Assembly: GCA_033439265.1 (NCBI GenBank)
Contig: JAVTVX010000010.1
Span: forward strand, 8,494,001-8,558,000
Reading direction: 5' to 3'
DNA length: 64,000 nucleotides
From: Dillenia suffruticosa
Taxonomy: Eukaryota > Streptophyta > Magnoliopsida > Dilleniales > Dilleniaceae
Shown here piece after piece: positions 21,250-32,447 of this stretch. The notes under the pieces were generated by a model. The model searched no databases. It was not told the DNA's origin and saw only the letters and a program-made list of their open reading frames with translations. The first letter of the stretch is position 1; every line of letters begins with the position of its first letter. Made by a program: the position numbers and the translations under genes.

Positions 21250-23849
21250 CATTCAAATTAAAATTTAAAAAAGGAAAAATAAGGGGAGGATGGTTCTATG
21301 GAAACCACCCCCTCAATTTCCCAACTCCCTTTTCTCTCTCACAAAAAAGGAACTTCCCAATTCCTTTGACACGTGAACCGTGAACAAAAAAATGAAAACA
21401 GTGGTCGCATTCAATTAGAACTCATTTTTTAGAGAGAGAAATTAAAAAAAAAAACTTGAAAATTAGAGAAAATGAGAGAATTTGAAGATTGTTGATCATT
21501 TTCAACCGAAAAATATTTGGATCATGAATAACAAGAATAATTCAATTTTGTAACATATTCTTGATTTAGAATACCTAACCGTTGAAAAGAGATAAATAAT
21601 TTTAATCCATTTAAAATCTGAAAATTTTTGCATGATAAAAATTTTTTTTGGATTGTTTTAAAACCTTCATCGGTATCAAAGTATTCTTGGATGTTTCATG
21701 CATTATAGTTGGATATTAAAAATGCAGAATGCCACGACTAATATTTTTTGTTCGTTAATAGCAACTTGATATAAACTTAATGAAATACTCTCAATTTTAT
21801 ATAATGGTATACTTATAATATGAGAATTAAATTTATAAAATTTGACATGCATCCGATGAGTATCTTATGAGATATTTCAAATTCTAGCTAAAACTTAATA
21901 TACTCGAATCTTTAAAAATACTGTGTTTCATGATTTGAAATTTATATGATTAGATTTTTCTTAAGAAATGTTTTTCAATCATATAAAAAACATTAAAATG
22001 GTTAAAAATTGAAAGAGATGTGACAATTCAAAATTTGGGTTGAATTGTAGAAAATTGGAAAAGATGAACAATGCAGAAAATCCAATCCCACTCTTGGCTA
22101 AAGCGCATGTAGCCCAGACGTTATGCTAGAGATATCCGATCGAAAATCCAAGACAACCATTGAACTTAGAAGGGCAGAAAATGGGGGGTAGCCAAAATTT
22201 CAAAAACATCCGAAGCCAAGAAGGCGGCGCGTGCAAGCTGAGAAGGCGGCGCGTGCAAGCTGAGAAGGCAGCGCGTGGCTAGCATGCGCCACCTGAGAAG
22301 AGTGAGCAGGTGTGCATTCTACAAAGCCCATTCTAATAGCGCATGGGGTGCATGCAACTGTCTTTTCGATCGGAACTTTTACCGAAATAATTTTTTATTC
22401 CCTCCGAAATTTTCTATAAATTTTAATTTATTTTTTGAAGTTGAAAAATAAATTTTATTGATTTTGAAACTTAAAAAGTGTTTAAAACTACAGAAAAAAT
22501 TATTTTCAGTATCGGAAAGTTTTCAAAAATTTTATATGAGTTTAGAAAATTATTTTCTTAATTTTAGTTACCCAGGTGAAAATTTGATTTTTTTACCCAT
22601 TATTTATTTGTAATTTTGTTTATTTATTTATATTTAAAAATTGATTTTTCTAATATAAAATTGTTTTAAATTTGAGCAAATATCTTGAAAATATATATTT
22701 TGAGATTTATTATAATATTATGGTCGGCTATGTATCCGACCAAATATTATTTCCATTTTCTAGGATAATGGTGATATTTGGATGCAATATTGGAGCTCTT
22801 CGGGGGAGAGCTATTAAGAAATCCAGGTCGTTTGGTAAAATTGGGTCAAACATTAAATTATAAGATACGCCCATCACATATTTTGTCAAATCATTTGGAG
22901 ATCATAGAATAAAAATGTCTAAAACTTCTTGAATTGAGTCATTGATTTGAAGATACTGATACTAAAATTAACATAATCAGAAACTCATTTATTTGAAGAT
23001 CACATTAACTAAGATACGAAAAGTTAAGAACATGGAAAATAAGATGAATATATAATTATCCTTAAGATGAACACTTTTAGCCCATGTGTCATAAAGGGGT
23101 TCATTTCTACCGATAGATATTCAATGGGAAAATTAATATGCTATCTCACATATATATATATATATTTTGAAGATAGATATTTTGGTTTTCATTATTTTCT
23201 ATGAAATATAACTAATCATGTACCATGATCATATTTTGTGTAAACTTGTGTTAATGGCATGCAAAATTTTTATTTTAAATATGAATTAAAAATGTTTGCT
23301 TATACGGTGATTTGAGCATTCTGAAATAAGTGCATGCTTGCATGATCATTAGTACGTATGAAAAAATGTGTTCTTACATAACATAATTTAAATACTGTGC
23401 ATTTAAGTATAATTTTTTTTTGGTTAGAAGAAATTTAATAATTCTCACCTAAAATATATTGAATTTTGTAATTTTAAATTAAATTTATGATAGTCATATA
23501 TTATGACTATAGATGATAATTGAAAATCTAATAAACTTTCGATTCTATATTTAACATTAACCTGTCATAAATATTAATTTTGAAATACAAAATTATATGT
23601 AATATATGAGGATGCATACCTATATACACCCTCTTAGAATCCAGACCATTGTATCGATATCCATTATTGTGGAGTCGAATAGGGTAGACAAATTGAATAA
23701 TGACAATCATGAGATATAATATCATAAAATATGATATGTGTTGAAAGAACAATATGTCTTGGAAGGCATCAAACATATTATGTAAGATCTGGTGTAGACA
23801 ATATTGTCCCGCAAATGAAAGAATAAGATGTTTACTAGGCGTAGAAAAT
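21250..23849. other. Repeat-derived non-coding DNA
   Basis: AT-rich with no gene. The part from about 22030 to 22340 has the mixed composition of an LTR or leader of a degraded retrotransposon and contains the 22-bp GC-rich tandem repeat annotated separately. From 22380 to 23500 there is AT-rich sequence only. Confidence 0.35.
22219..22284. repeat. 22-bp GC-rich tandem repeat, three units
   Basis: AGAAGGCGGCGCGTGCAAGC plus TG occurs at 22219-22240 and 22241-22262 exactly, with a diverged third unit from 22263. It stands out in AT-rich surroundings. Confidence 0.85.
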
Positions 23850-24790
23850 GATAAATTCCATTGCTGGAGCGATCTTGGTAAACTTTCTTATTGATGATGA
23901 CATGACAATCGAGTGTGAACAATATGCTACTATTTATGATATTCGGATGTATCTCAGAGAGAAATATGGAAGTACCAATGACTCATCTTAAACAAACGAC
24001 CATAAAATTTGATATTGAATAAAAGCGAAATGGCCACAATATCAAACAGTATTTTAAGATTATGTCTAATATAATTAGAGAGTGGCAGTCAGTCAGTTAG
24101 GTTCTCTCCAATAAATAAAAAATTTAAATTTTGATCTGATTCCTTTTTTTAAGTAGGAGTACCTAAAAGTCAGTTTAACTTATAGTGACAATGTGAAGAT
24201 TTTCTCGAACATTGCTCGCCATGTTGAATTTAAGGATGAACGGTTTTATGTAAAATCTAGTTCTAAGAGGGTTTTGTGCTCTACGTGTGAGAGGGACCAG
24301 AACAAAATCAAGAAAGAAAAGGAGATTGGAGATGAATCACAAACTAAAAGACATTTGTAGATTTTCATCGACTGTTATCTTGCATGATATTCTCTACATG
24401 CCATAAATTTGACGAAATTTAATATATATTCTTGTTATTTTGAAGTATGGCTGTATTTTGAATTTTTAGAGAGATGGGATTAGCTTGTCTTTAATGACAT
24501 GTATATTGATTTTGGATAACTTGTAAATGGTTTCATGGTATTGCAATGTGATAGATGAATATTTAACTATTAAATTGGATATTCTCATATTTGCAAAATT
24601 ACTAAAAAAACCATTTGGAAAGATCATTTAGGTTGAATTTTCATTGTTGTTAATCCATTCGGACATTTATAGTCCAATAAATATGAAGATAAGATATAGA
24701 GTTTTATATTTCATTACGTTTATAAATGATTTCACGTATTTTGACAATGTCTATTTGATCTCTTATAGGTCTGAAGCATAATGTCCAATG
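23850..24790 (+). pseudogene. Ty1/copia gag-protease-integrase relic
   Basis: A decayed copia polyprotein reads in order on the plus strand with many stops. Gag pieces include YDIRMYLREKYGSTN (near 23935), then the ARHVEFKDERFYVKSSSKR segment matching the gag '...HLELEDERL' region (near 24215). Next comes the protease-side motif VILHDILYMP (near 24375), then the pre-integrase/integrase start with IHSDIYSPIN and YFITFIN.DF (near 24640-24760). It ends before the integrase catalytic core is complete. Confidence 0.75.
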
Positions 24791-25970
24791 ATTATAATTT
24801 TAATTTTTTTAGAAATTTTATATAAATTATCAATATCCGATAGTCATTTTGGATTAAATTAATTTTGATTCGAATCGAGTTTAACCTTTAAATAGACAAA
24901 TCTTTCTGGATACCTATTTCTCTAAATATAAGAGTCAAACTTAAAATTTTACTTAAATGATATCGGTATCAAATCAGCTACTGAATCAATTAACCATCAA
25001 TAACTATTGTGAAAATCATATTATTGAACCAGTAAATATAAGTATATAAAACTTGAAATAATGGCATTGGTTGGGGGCTCAAATTGTTACAAAATGTTGG
25101 GTTTCCGTCCCACCGGAGAGCCCAACAAAATGCACAATTGTGGCTTTCCCATTCTAAGTCGGAAAAAATAAAATAAAATTGTCACTGTGAAACCTATCTG
25201 GATGTGCGGATGTTATGGCTTGTCTGCCACACCTGATTAATATCATTAATTGCACAAAAATGGAAAATATCAAGTGTCATATTTTGTACTGATAAATTTT
25301 TCAGAACACAAAATTGTACCCATAAAATGGGATACAATACCGAGACATGAGTGTTAATTATTGGAGATGGTAAGTTTGATTCATGCTGCTGGGGGGTTCT
25401 AAAAGAATTAAATACTTCCCTCTAATTATTTAATACATAGAACCATCAAAGTATATTCAACGGTATTGCACAACCATTCCTAATATTTTTCGTTTCATAT
25501 GTTTTGAAAATCTAATTGACATGTCAGACCAAAAGAGAAAAAGGAAAAAATGAAAATCTAATTGACCACAAAGTCACGAAGCCTAGAAAAGAAAAGAAAA
25601 ATTATAGTTACTTTCCCCCTATTTCTAAACCAAAGCTTTTAATAAATAAATAATAATAATAATAATAATCAGGTTGGGAGGCAGGACTTTGTTCCCTCTA
25701 TTTCTATTACTACGGGGGTCTTGTTTGTTCCAGAATAACCCTATAGATTTGTATATAGTTACTGTCCATTTAGTAAATTTATCACCACATCCAAAGCTAA
25801 AATTCTAATAGCGTGATTATCTATGTTGCAAGGCATTTGGTATTTCTTTCTCGGGCCACTTGGGCTCACTCGGCTCTAACAGACGTAACAAATTGGCTGG
25901 GCTGCTCTCGGTCGAACCCAACTCACTGGCTAGGCTGATAGACTTGACACGGCTGAATCCCTCTCTGAAA
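24791..25970. other. Intergenic DNA upstream of the NHL gene
   Basis: AT-rich, no gene. A minus-strand tract at about 24800-25000 has faint SINE-like features (AATCGAGTTTAACC, GAGTCAAACTTAAAATTTTA) but no convincing target duplication. (AAT)n at 25640-25670. Confidence 0.35.
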
Positions 25971-26158
25971 AGTCAAAAACGTTTTACCTTCCTTGGTCCT
26001 TCGGTTAAGATCAAGAAAACACCTTTCTGATCAAGAAGGTCAAAAACACGGAAAGTCAAAAACATTACATCCGAAAGATCAAGATTCAATATTAGACTAC
26101 GCGTCAAGTCAAAAACATTACATCCGAAATATCAAAATTCAATATTAGCCTACGCGTC
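25971..26158 (+). promoter_or_regulatory. W-box cluster with a 53-bp tandem duplication upstream of the NHL gene
   Basis: Four W-box cores in reverse orientation, (A/G)GTCAA, lie at 25971-25976, 26038-26043, 26054-26059 and 26107-26112, each followed by AAAC. The last two sit in a 53-bp tandem duplication (26053-26105 and 26106-26158, three mismatches) that ends at CTACGCGTC, i.e. 155 bp before the ATG. W-boxes bind WRKY factors and are common in promoters of stress-induced NDR1/HIN1-like genes; regulation here is inferred. Confidence 0.6.
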
Positions 26159-26313
26159 TTCTCTCTTTCTCCCCAACTTTCTCAATCAATGAATTGCGTA
26201 CTAAATATAAAGATTTCCATGAGCAACAATAGAACTTAGACCTTCACAGGCGCACAAACCTCCCGATCTCAAACAATAACAAAATTGTAATCTCTCTCTC
26301 TCTCTCTCTGAAT

Positions 26314-26955
26314 ATGGCTGAGAGTCATCAACAACTCCCACCTTACTTGCCAGCATCCCAACTTCATAGAGACCAAGAATCAGCAATGATGATCAGAGAC
26401 CTTCGGCGCAGAAACAACATTCGAATAGCCTCTTACATTTTAACGTTCCTCGTACTCGTAGTCGCAATAATTCTTATCATAGTATTTGTCATACTTCCTA
26501 TCACAACCCCGAAATTCCGTGTTCATTCAATGACATTCGACACACTCGAAGTCGGCACCACATCAAATGCTTCATTCAATATGCGATTCGACGTCCAGTT
26601 CCGAATAAAAAACAAAAACTTTGGAAAATTCGAGTACGATTATAGCAGCGTTGACTACTATTACAGAGATACGCAGTTGACCAACGTGTTCATAGCTAGA
26701 GGAGATGTCAGAGCTAGATCTACAGAGAAGATTGACGTGAGTTTTGTGAACATGGATTCGAGTAGGCTTGGTACGGCCGCCAATTCTTCGCTGTCTACTG
26801 ATATTGGAAATGGGATTTTGCCACTGACAGCGTTGTCCAGGTTGAATGGAGAAGTTGAGGTCATGAACAAAGAAAAACATAAGTCTCCTGTCATGAATTG
26901 CACAATGGAGGTTGTCATCTCCACCAAATCTCTTCAGAATTTAAATTGCCTCTGA
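26314..26955 (+). CDS. NDR1/HIN1-like (LEA_2 domain) membrane-anchored protein
   Basis: Intact single-exon ORF of 213 residues. A cytosolic N-tail of about 36 residues ends in a basic cluster (RDLRRRNNIR), followed by one membrane span at about 38-62. A LEA_2 beta-sandwich domain covers about 70-190 and includes the typical RFDVQFRIKNKNFGKFEYD (...V.NPN.....Y) pattern. Proteins of this group sit in the plasma membrane with the LEA_2 domain outside, and several act in pathogen or abiotic stress responses; the family resembles Arabidopsis At1g64065-type proteins. The start follows a (TC)n leader, and AAATATAAAG about 105 bp upstream is a possible TATA element. No membrane-release or catalytic motif is visible, so a specific role cannot be given. 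Confidence 0.9.
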   Translation: MAESHQQLPPYLPASQLHRDQESAMMIRDLRRRNNIRIASYILTFLVLVVAIILIIVFVILPITTPKFRVHSMTFDTLEVGTTSNASFNMRFDVQFRIKNKNFGKFEYDYSSVDYYYRDTQLTNVFIARGDVRARSTEKIDVSFVNMDSSRLGTAANSSLSTDIGNGILPLTALSRLNGEVEVMNKEKHKSPVMNCTMEVVISTKSLQNLNCL

Positions 26956-27659
26956 ATGTTTTCGTTTGATTTGTAAACAATCAAGGAGAAAATTCGATTT
27001 GATTTCTTTTTATTATTATTATTTTCCTTGTATATTCTATTCGATTTATTGGGTTTGTCCTTCATTATATATAAGAAATTTTTTTTTTGGGGTTCGTAAA
27101 TTTGAAGAGAAATGGAACAGAGATCTTTTGGCCTTGTGCTATGAAAACTTGGAATTTTATTAACAAATCACTACAACTTAGGTGTTTGTTATTAAATCTA
27201 TCACGCGTAGAATAGCTCATAATATATATTTACAACGCAGACATTTTCTGATTTCAAAACATCACTAATAAAAAGGGCTCACCCCTCCCCGGTTTAGTAT
27301 AGGGTAAGGAGATAGTGGGCGTATATGTATGTAACATTCTCTTATATTTTTTATAAAAATATTACTTTTTACATTTCGAATTCATAATTTCAAAATTTTC
27401 AAATAAACAATTCTATCGTTATATCAAAACATCGTTAATGCACGGGAATAAATAAACTTTTTGACCCTTGAACACACAGAAATCAAATTTTGAACAGACA
27501 TGTTATGCAAAGAAATAACACCCGTACGGTGCTTGAAAAGATCAAAGATCAAGTCAAAATTGAAGCCTTTGTTGTATGCGGTCTAAAGAAAAAACCATAA
27601 GCAACCGCGTTCATGTCTTAGTATATAACCCCTTCTACACAGAGCCTTGTTCCCATTTA
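26956..27659. other. NHL 3' flank and intergenic DNA
   Basis: The first about 200 bp are T-rich and would hold the 3' UTR. The remainder shows no gene. Confidence 0.35.
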
Positions 27660-27671
27660 AAAACACTTTGG

Positions 27672-27765
27672 TCCCGATAGACAATGTAGTGGTCACAACC
27701 CTATCCCTCAATCCAATGATCTAGTATTCAAATCTTGATATATAACCAAAAAAAAAAAAAATTAG
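27672..27765 (+). mobile_element. Short tRNA-like A-tailed retroposon (about 90 bp family), copy 2
   Basis: Exact 12-bp direct repeats AAAACACTTTGG at 27660-27671 and 27766-27777 bracket a 94-bp insert. It has an A-box-like AATGTAGTGGTCACAACCC, CTATCCCTCAATCC, B-box-like TAGTATTCAAATCTTG, then ATATATAACC and a poly(A) run. This is the clearest member of the family. Confidence 0.85.
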
Positions 27766-28072
27766 AAAACACTTTGGACATGGAGGAAAACTGGCCACTC
27801 TTTGCCCTTGATGGTGGCACCATTCTATGTCTTGAGCTGATGCAGCCAATATTTGGTCACCGCTTGCTTCCTAGTGCTTCGACAACATTGGAGCAGACTT
27901 AGGTGTTTAGGATATGTTGCTGTATTTCTTTTACCTGTTATCATAATCCCAAGACTCTCCATGGAAATTTGGAAGTAATTTGCAGTTACAAGTACTTTTA
28001 CATCATTTTACATCATTTTACATCTTATACATGTAGGATGTAATTTTACATATTATACATGTAGGATGTTTT

Positions 28073-28097
28073 CCTTTCTCGGCCTTTTGGCTAAGAT
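28073..28097 (+). pseudogene. Truncated U2 snRNA 5'-end fragment
   Basis: The 25 bases at 28073-28097, containing CTCGGCCTTTTGGCTAAGAT, match the 5' end of U2 snRNA from about nucleotide 4 to 28 as I remember it. The match stops abruptly; the branch-point-pairing segment and all later stems are missing. No upstream sequence element or properly spaced TATA box precedes it. It is a fragment, not a functional gene. Confidence 0.65.
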
Positions 28098-28129
28098 AGA
28101 GTAAATATATATATAGCATGTTTCAGGTC

Positions 28130-28303
28130 TTTTTTTTTTACCACCAGTATCCTAAATTTACCTGACTAATCCGATTCGAGTACAGTAAGACCCATTTTAA
28201 GAGTTGGCTCTCCCAAATCTTTTTTTGTCATTCCCAAAATTCAAACTTGAGACCTCTAATTAAGGAGTAGAGTATCCAACCACTTAAGTCAAAGGAGTTT
28301 GGT
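28130..28303 (-). mobile_element. tRNA-derived SINE, 174 bp, first insertion of a pair
   Basis: Minus-strand SINE. The head has ACTTAAGTGGTTGGA (A box) and GGTCTCAAGTTTGAATTTTG (B box). The body carries AAATGGGTCTTACTGTACTC and CGAATCGGATTAGTCAGG, as in a widespread dicot SINE type, with a terminal poly(A) (T run at 28130-28139 on plus). The 14-bp duplication GCATGTTTCAGGTC is exact at 28116-28129 and 28304-28317. Confidence 0.85.
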
Positions 28304-28317
28304 GCATGTTTCAGGTC

Positions 28318-28538
28318 ATCAGGAGCGGCCTAATGGATAAGGGTCTTAGATCTCTTAATTAAATCTCAAATTCGAAATTTGGTAATGAAAAAAACCAAGT
28401 TAAAAGAGTTCCTTTTAAATTGGATCTAACAACACTCAAACCGAAATAGTTGAAGTATAGCTCCAAATATAGGTGGGTTATAAAAAAAAACAAAAAAACA
28501 AAAAACAAAAAACAAAAAACAAAAAACAAAAAAACAGA
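28318..28538 (+). mobile_element. tRNA-derived SINE, 221 bp, second insertion at the same target
   Basis: Plus-strand SINE. The head has GCGGCCTAATGGATAAGGGT (A box) and TCTCAAATTCGAAATTTGG (B box), the body reaches TATAGGTGGGTTATAAAAA, and the tail is a (CAAAAA)n run. It is flanked by GCATGTTTCAGGTC (28304-28317) and GCATGTTTCGGGCC (28539-28552, two differences), so it shares its left target copy with the opposite-strand SINE before it. Confidence 0.8.
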
Positions 28539-28984
28539 GCATGTTTCGGGCCCCAAAATATCCTAGTGGCCCAAATTGATCCTATTAAGTAGGCTTAGAA
28601 AATTACTTTGGGCCAATACAATTGGGCCTAGTGGCCCACCAGTCATGATCACACTGAAAACTCAAAGACGTTCCTTCCGGTCCTCTATTCATTTTTTCTC
28701 CATCATTTTTTCTTCTAGCTCAATTTCTCGTGCAAAAAACCCCCTCAAATAGTATTTCTCCTTTCAGCTTGTACTCTAATGTACCTAATTCAAATTTCCC
28801 CTTTCTCATATGAGAATCAAATAAATAAACAAATAAAATTAGTATTCTTTTATAAAAGTCATCATATTATAGTCATCAATTTAAAATAAAAGACAAAGAA
28901 TAGCAAAATTTTAAAAATAAAATAATATATTCAAATTTTACATTATAATTTTTGAATCTTACACTGTTAATGTTTTGGCATAAA

Positions 28985-29450
28985 TCCATGTGCAAATACA
29001 CTACGTTTGGATAGACTGATTTGAAAAGAATAGAAGAGATTAGCACAAAAGGTGACCCTATTTCCTTCATTTAGGAGTTTTATGCGGAAAGAAAAGAAAA
29101 AAAAAATTGGCTGATTTTTTATTTTTAAAAACATAAAAAAATTTTCTTCCCAAAAGTGGGAAGAAAAGGAGAAGAAAAATTGGCTCATATTAATTTTTTT
29201 AATATACCAAATTTACTCTTAAAAATATGATAAAGAAATATTTAATTTCGGATGAATCTCACATCATTTGGAGCCTGGTTTGTGGACGGCACTTTTCTCT
29301 CCATTTCTCTCTAACTCTCAGAGAAAAGAAAATCAATTTTTTCTTTTCCTAAAACTCCCAAATAAAATGGAAAGAAAATTTTACCATTTCCTTTCTTTTC
29401 TTTTCTTTCCCTTTCTCTCCGAGATTCCCACAAACTAAGCAATAGACTTC
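28985..29450. mobile_element. Possible foldback/MITE-like element
   Basis: Inverted similarity between 29071-29115 (TTTAGGAGTTTTATGCGGAAA...) and the reverse complement of about 29325-29366 (TTTGGGAGTTTTAGGAAAAG...), with purine-rich arms on one side and pyrimidine-rich arms on the other. The outer ends (ACGTTTGGATAG... and ...CACAAACTAAGC) are loosely complementary, as in many plant MITEs. No clear target duplication was found. Confidence 0.35.
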
Positions 29451-31679
29451 ACAAATGGTTGGAAGTGGTGTGTTTATGGGTATTATGTCCTATTAGATAA
29501 GAAACAAAAATTTTGATCCTAAAAGTTATGTTCTGAATTTTTAAACTAGAATAGCCAAGTTATTGAATTTATAAAATGTATAATTGTCTTGTCCATTAAG
29601 TTGTATAAATAGGGAAATTTTTTATTTTTTATTATGGGTTAATGACCGAAGTAATTCTTATTTTAGAGTACTTTCAAATTATATTTAGTCAAGAAGATTT
29701 AATTGCCTTATCAAGAAATAGATTGAAAGTGGTGTTAATGATCAAATTTTTTTAGCTTGAGTGGTCAGACATTTTATGAGTTTGAAATCTGGATATGATG
29801 AAAAGAAAGGGGAAGTTTTGTTTTCAATAATTATTGAAATTATTAAAATTTATAATATTCTATAAATTGGAAAGATGAGAAATAAAATATAAGTTATATA
29901 TAAAAACTCATCAAACTTTTTTGTTTAATACATTTAGTGAAAATTTTCTAACTTAAAATCATTTAAGATTTAGAACTTAATATTTTTTGTTATCAGCTGC
30001 ACCAATTAATTTTCAAACACCTGATGGTTATCAAAGGACACCTTTTCCCACGTGTTATCTTACTCTTTATTTATTTATTTTTTTTTTTAGTATAATCAAT
30101 CTATATTCAAAATCATTTTCTATCTAATCTGATCTGAATATTATCGGGTCTAATTTAGATAAAACTCACTCATAGCCAATTTTGCATTCATTCTCTAAGT
30201 CTCACCTTCATGTGTAATTGTATAGTAAAAAAGCCAATGAATGTTGTAAAATAATAGGATATTTGTTTTAACAATTATCTGTGTTTCAAAACTATATGCA
30301 CCCTTTAATTCATATTTGTCTGTTCGGCTGAACAAGCATCGCAGCAAGATACGCAGACGCAAACAAAAGCATAGTCGCATTAGTGTAGCCAATGACATAG
30401 GAGGCAAAATTAATATTTAATAATATTTATATTTGAAATTTGTTAAAAGTTTTAAAAATTTTAATTCAAAAAAATTAAAAAATATATTATTTAAAATCTT
30501 TTAAAAATTATTTATTTTTTTAAAAATTATAGTTTATATGGCTAGCAACTCAAATGTCTAAGAAAAACCTGACAAGTGAGATCAACAACCAGTAAAATAG
30601 AGTGATAGATTTTTTAATCAAATTTTATATTCAAAACTTGTAAATATAAAAAATTATACCGAGAGAATCGTTCCCTCAATAGAGTCACCACAAATATTAG
30701 AATCGGATTACTCGAATTACTCGGATTATGATTTTACATGACTAAAAAAAAAAAAAAAAAAAAAAAAAAGGGAACCACGAGTGAATCGAAATTGAAGGAC
30801 ACACGGATAAGGCAGATGTTTAGCTTACACACGGTGTTGGATAACGGTCGGGCTCGTATGATCAACAAAACAACCATTTTGAGAAAATAAAAACATTGAC
30901 CCTTATAATTAGGAAAGATTCTTTGAACAAACTTGGGTTAGATTAGGAAGTCATGTCAGGCCCGAGAAGATGAACATCGTGGCAATGCCTCATTTGTGGG
31001 GATCACTTTATTAATGAGGAAAAGGAAAGAAACATGGGAAGTTTGGGTCGCACATTGCCAAATTCATGGTACCTAAGCAAACACAAGACAGTGATGTAAA
31101 CAAAGAGCAAAATCTAAGGCTCTTGGAAGAAGAAACTGTTGGGGCATTGTTTGCATGGTGTGGTTGGGTGCACTGAATTACAACCTTGGAACTAGTGAAT
31201 GGTGGACACAACTAACACATTGTTTATCTCAAGTCTCATGGAGTTGGTACATTGTTTTGACAAAAACCCTAAAATTGTTCCTTTCAATCCCATGAGGTTA
31301 TGTTACAATCTAGGTGACATGCATGTCACTTGGTTTTAATTTTGTTTTTGAAAATGCAGACCTCCTGCATTTGGGGTTGCTATGATTGATTAAAATATAG
31401 CGTGGACTTTGGCCTAATTGCACGCTTTTTTCAAATGTGATGAGGACTTAGGATTAAGGTTGTCGGACCAGTAGTTTTCTTTTGGAAATTAAAGGATTTA
31501 TTTAAAAGATGCATTTCATTTTTTTAGTAAAGGACTGTTATCATTCTTTTCTTTTAAAAATATCAAATTTAAATCTCTCATATATATCTAAAATAAATAT
31601 ACATTAACCGTACTTATTTTGAAGTTACCAACAAAATTTTCTATCTATTATTCATATAGTAATTGTATTCTACACCATT

Positions 31680-31711
<32 letters not shown>

Positions 31712-32444
31712 GATATTTTAGCCCAATCGAACCCTTTATGCTTCATAATTACAAGTATTTAAAGAGAAATATTCTATAAAGATCAACTCTGTTTCTAATA
31801 TTATGATTGCCGTGCTCAGTAATTTTTCTATTCTAATGGAAAGATTTCTCTATTCTAATGGAAAGATTTCTTTATTAAAATATACATTGATTTCTTTGTG
31901 GGGGGACGGGGTGTGTTTAACCAGTTCACATGAAGTTTTGTATGTTTCTTTAATTCGTTATCCTTATGAAGGATATAAGTGGGTGGCTACATCACTGAAG
32001 TGGCCCATTCCCCGGGCAGTTAGGTTCATGGCCATAATCAAGAATGAGCATTAAAACCCAGCATCACCAAAACCAACACACGAACAAACCAGAACAATCA
32101 AGAAGTACACATGATTTGGAAAGGTCAAGAATAATTTGTTCCCATGTAGAATTACATCCAAAACCTCAAAATGTAAGCTTTTAATTTTTTACTATCATAT
32201 TTATAATCATATTATGATTAATACAATTTGAATGTTTATGAATATCCTATTTTAAAAATGACTCTCTCAATATAAATTTTTTTATTTTAAAATTTTAAAT
32301 TATATATTTAATTAAAAAAATTAACATTCTATCCTATTAAATTAATTATCGACCGATGATAAATGCATAAACTAACTTTATTATTAATTCCAAAAGGTTT
32401 CCAACAAGACATGCTTTGCCAAAATTAGGACACTCAAACAACCT
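29451..32444. other. AT-rich intergenic DNA
   Basis: No gene recognised. Poly(A) runs at 30745-30769 and 31686-31711. The tract 30590-30769 has a weak SINE-like body (GAATCGGATTACTCGAATTACTCGG) ending in poly(A) but no target duplication I could find. A 22-bp tandem duplication (TCTATTCTAATGGAAAGATT plus two bases) is at 31827-31870. Confidence 0.4.
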
Positions 32445-32447
32445 TAT

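Noticed and set aside
24800..25000. Minus-strand SINE-like tract
   Set aside because: Some body-like motifs but no convincing target duplication or A-tail; left unannotated as an element.
28073..28120. Functional U2 snRNA gene
   Set aside because: Only about 25 nt of about 196 are present and no plant snRNA promoter elements precede it.
28318..28400. tRNA-like A and B boxes that might be a tRNA gene
   Set aside because: No complete cloverleaf or anticodon arm; a SINE body, A-rich tail and target duplication explain the motifs. The same reasoning applies to the 90-bp elements.
31803..32054. 83-codon open frame on the plus strand
   Set aside because: It includes a 22-bp tandem duplication and has no recognisable domain, splice signals or promoter context.
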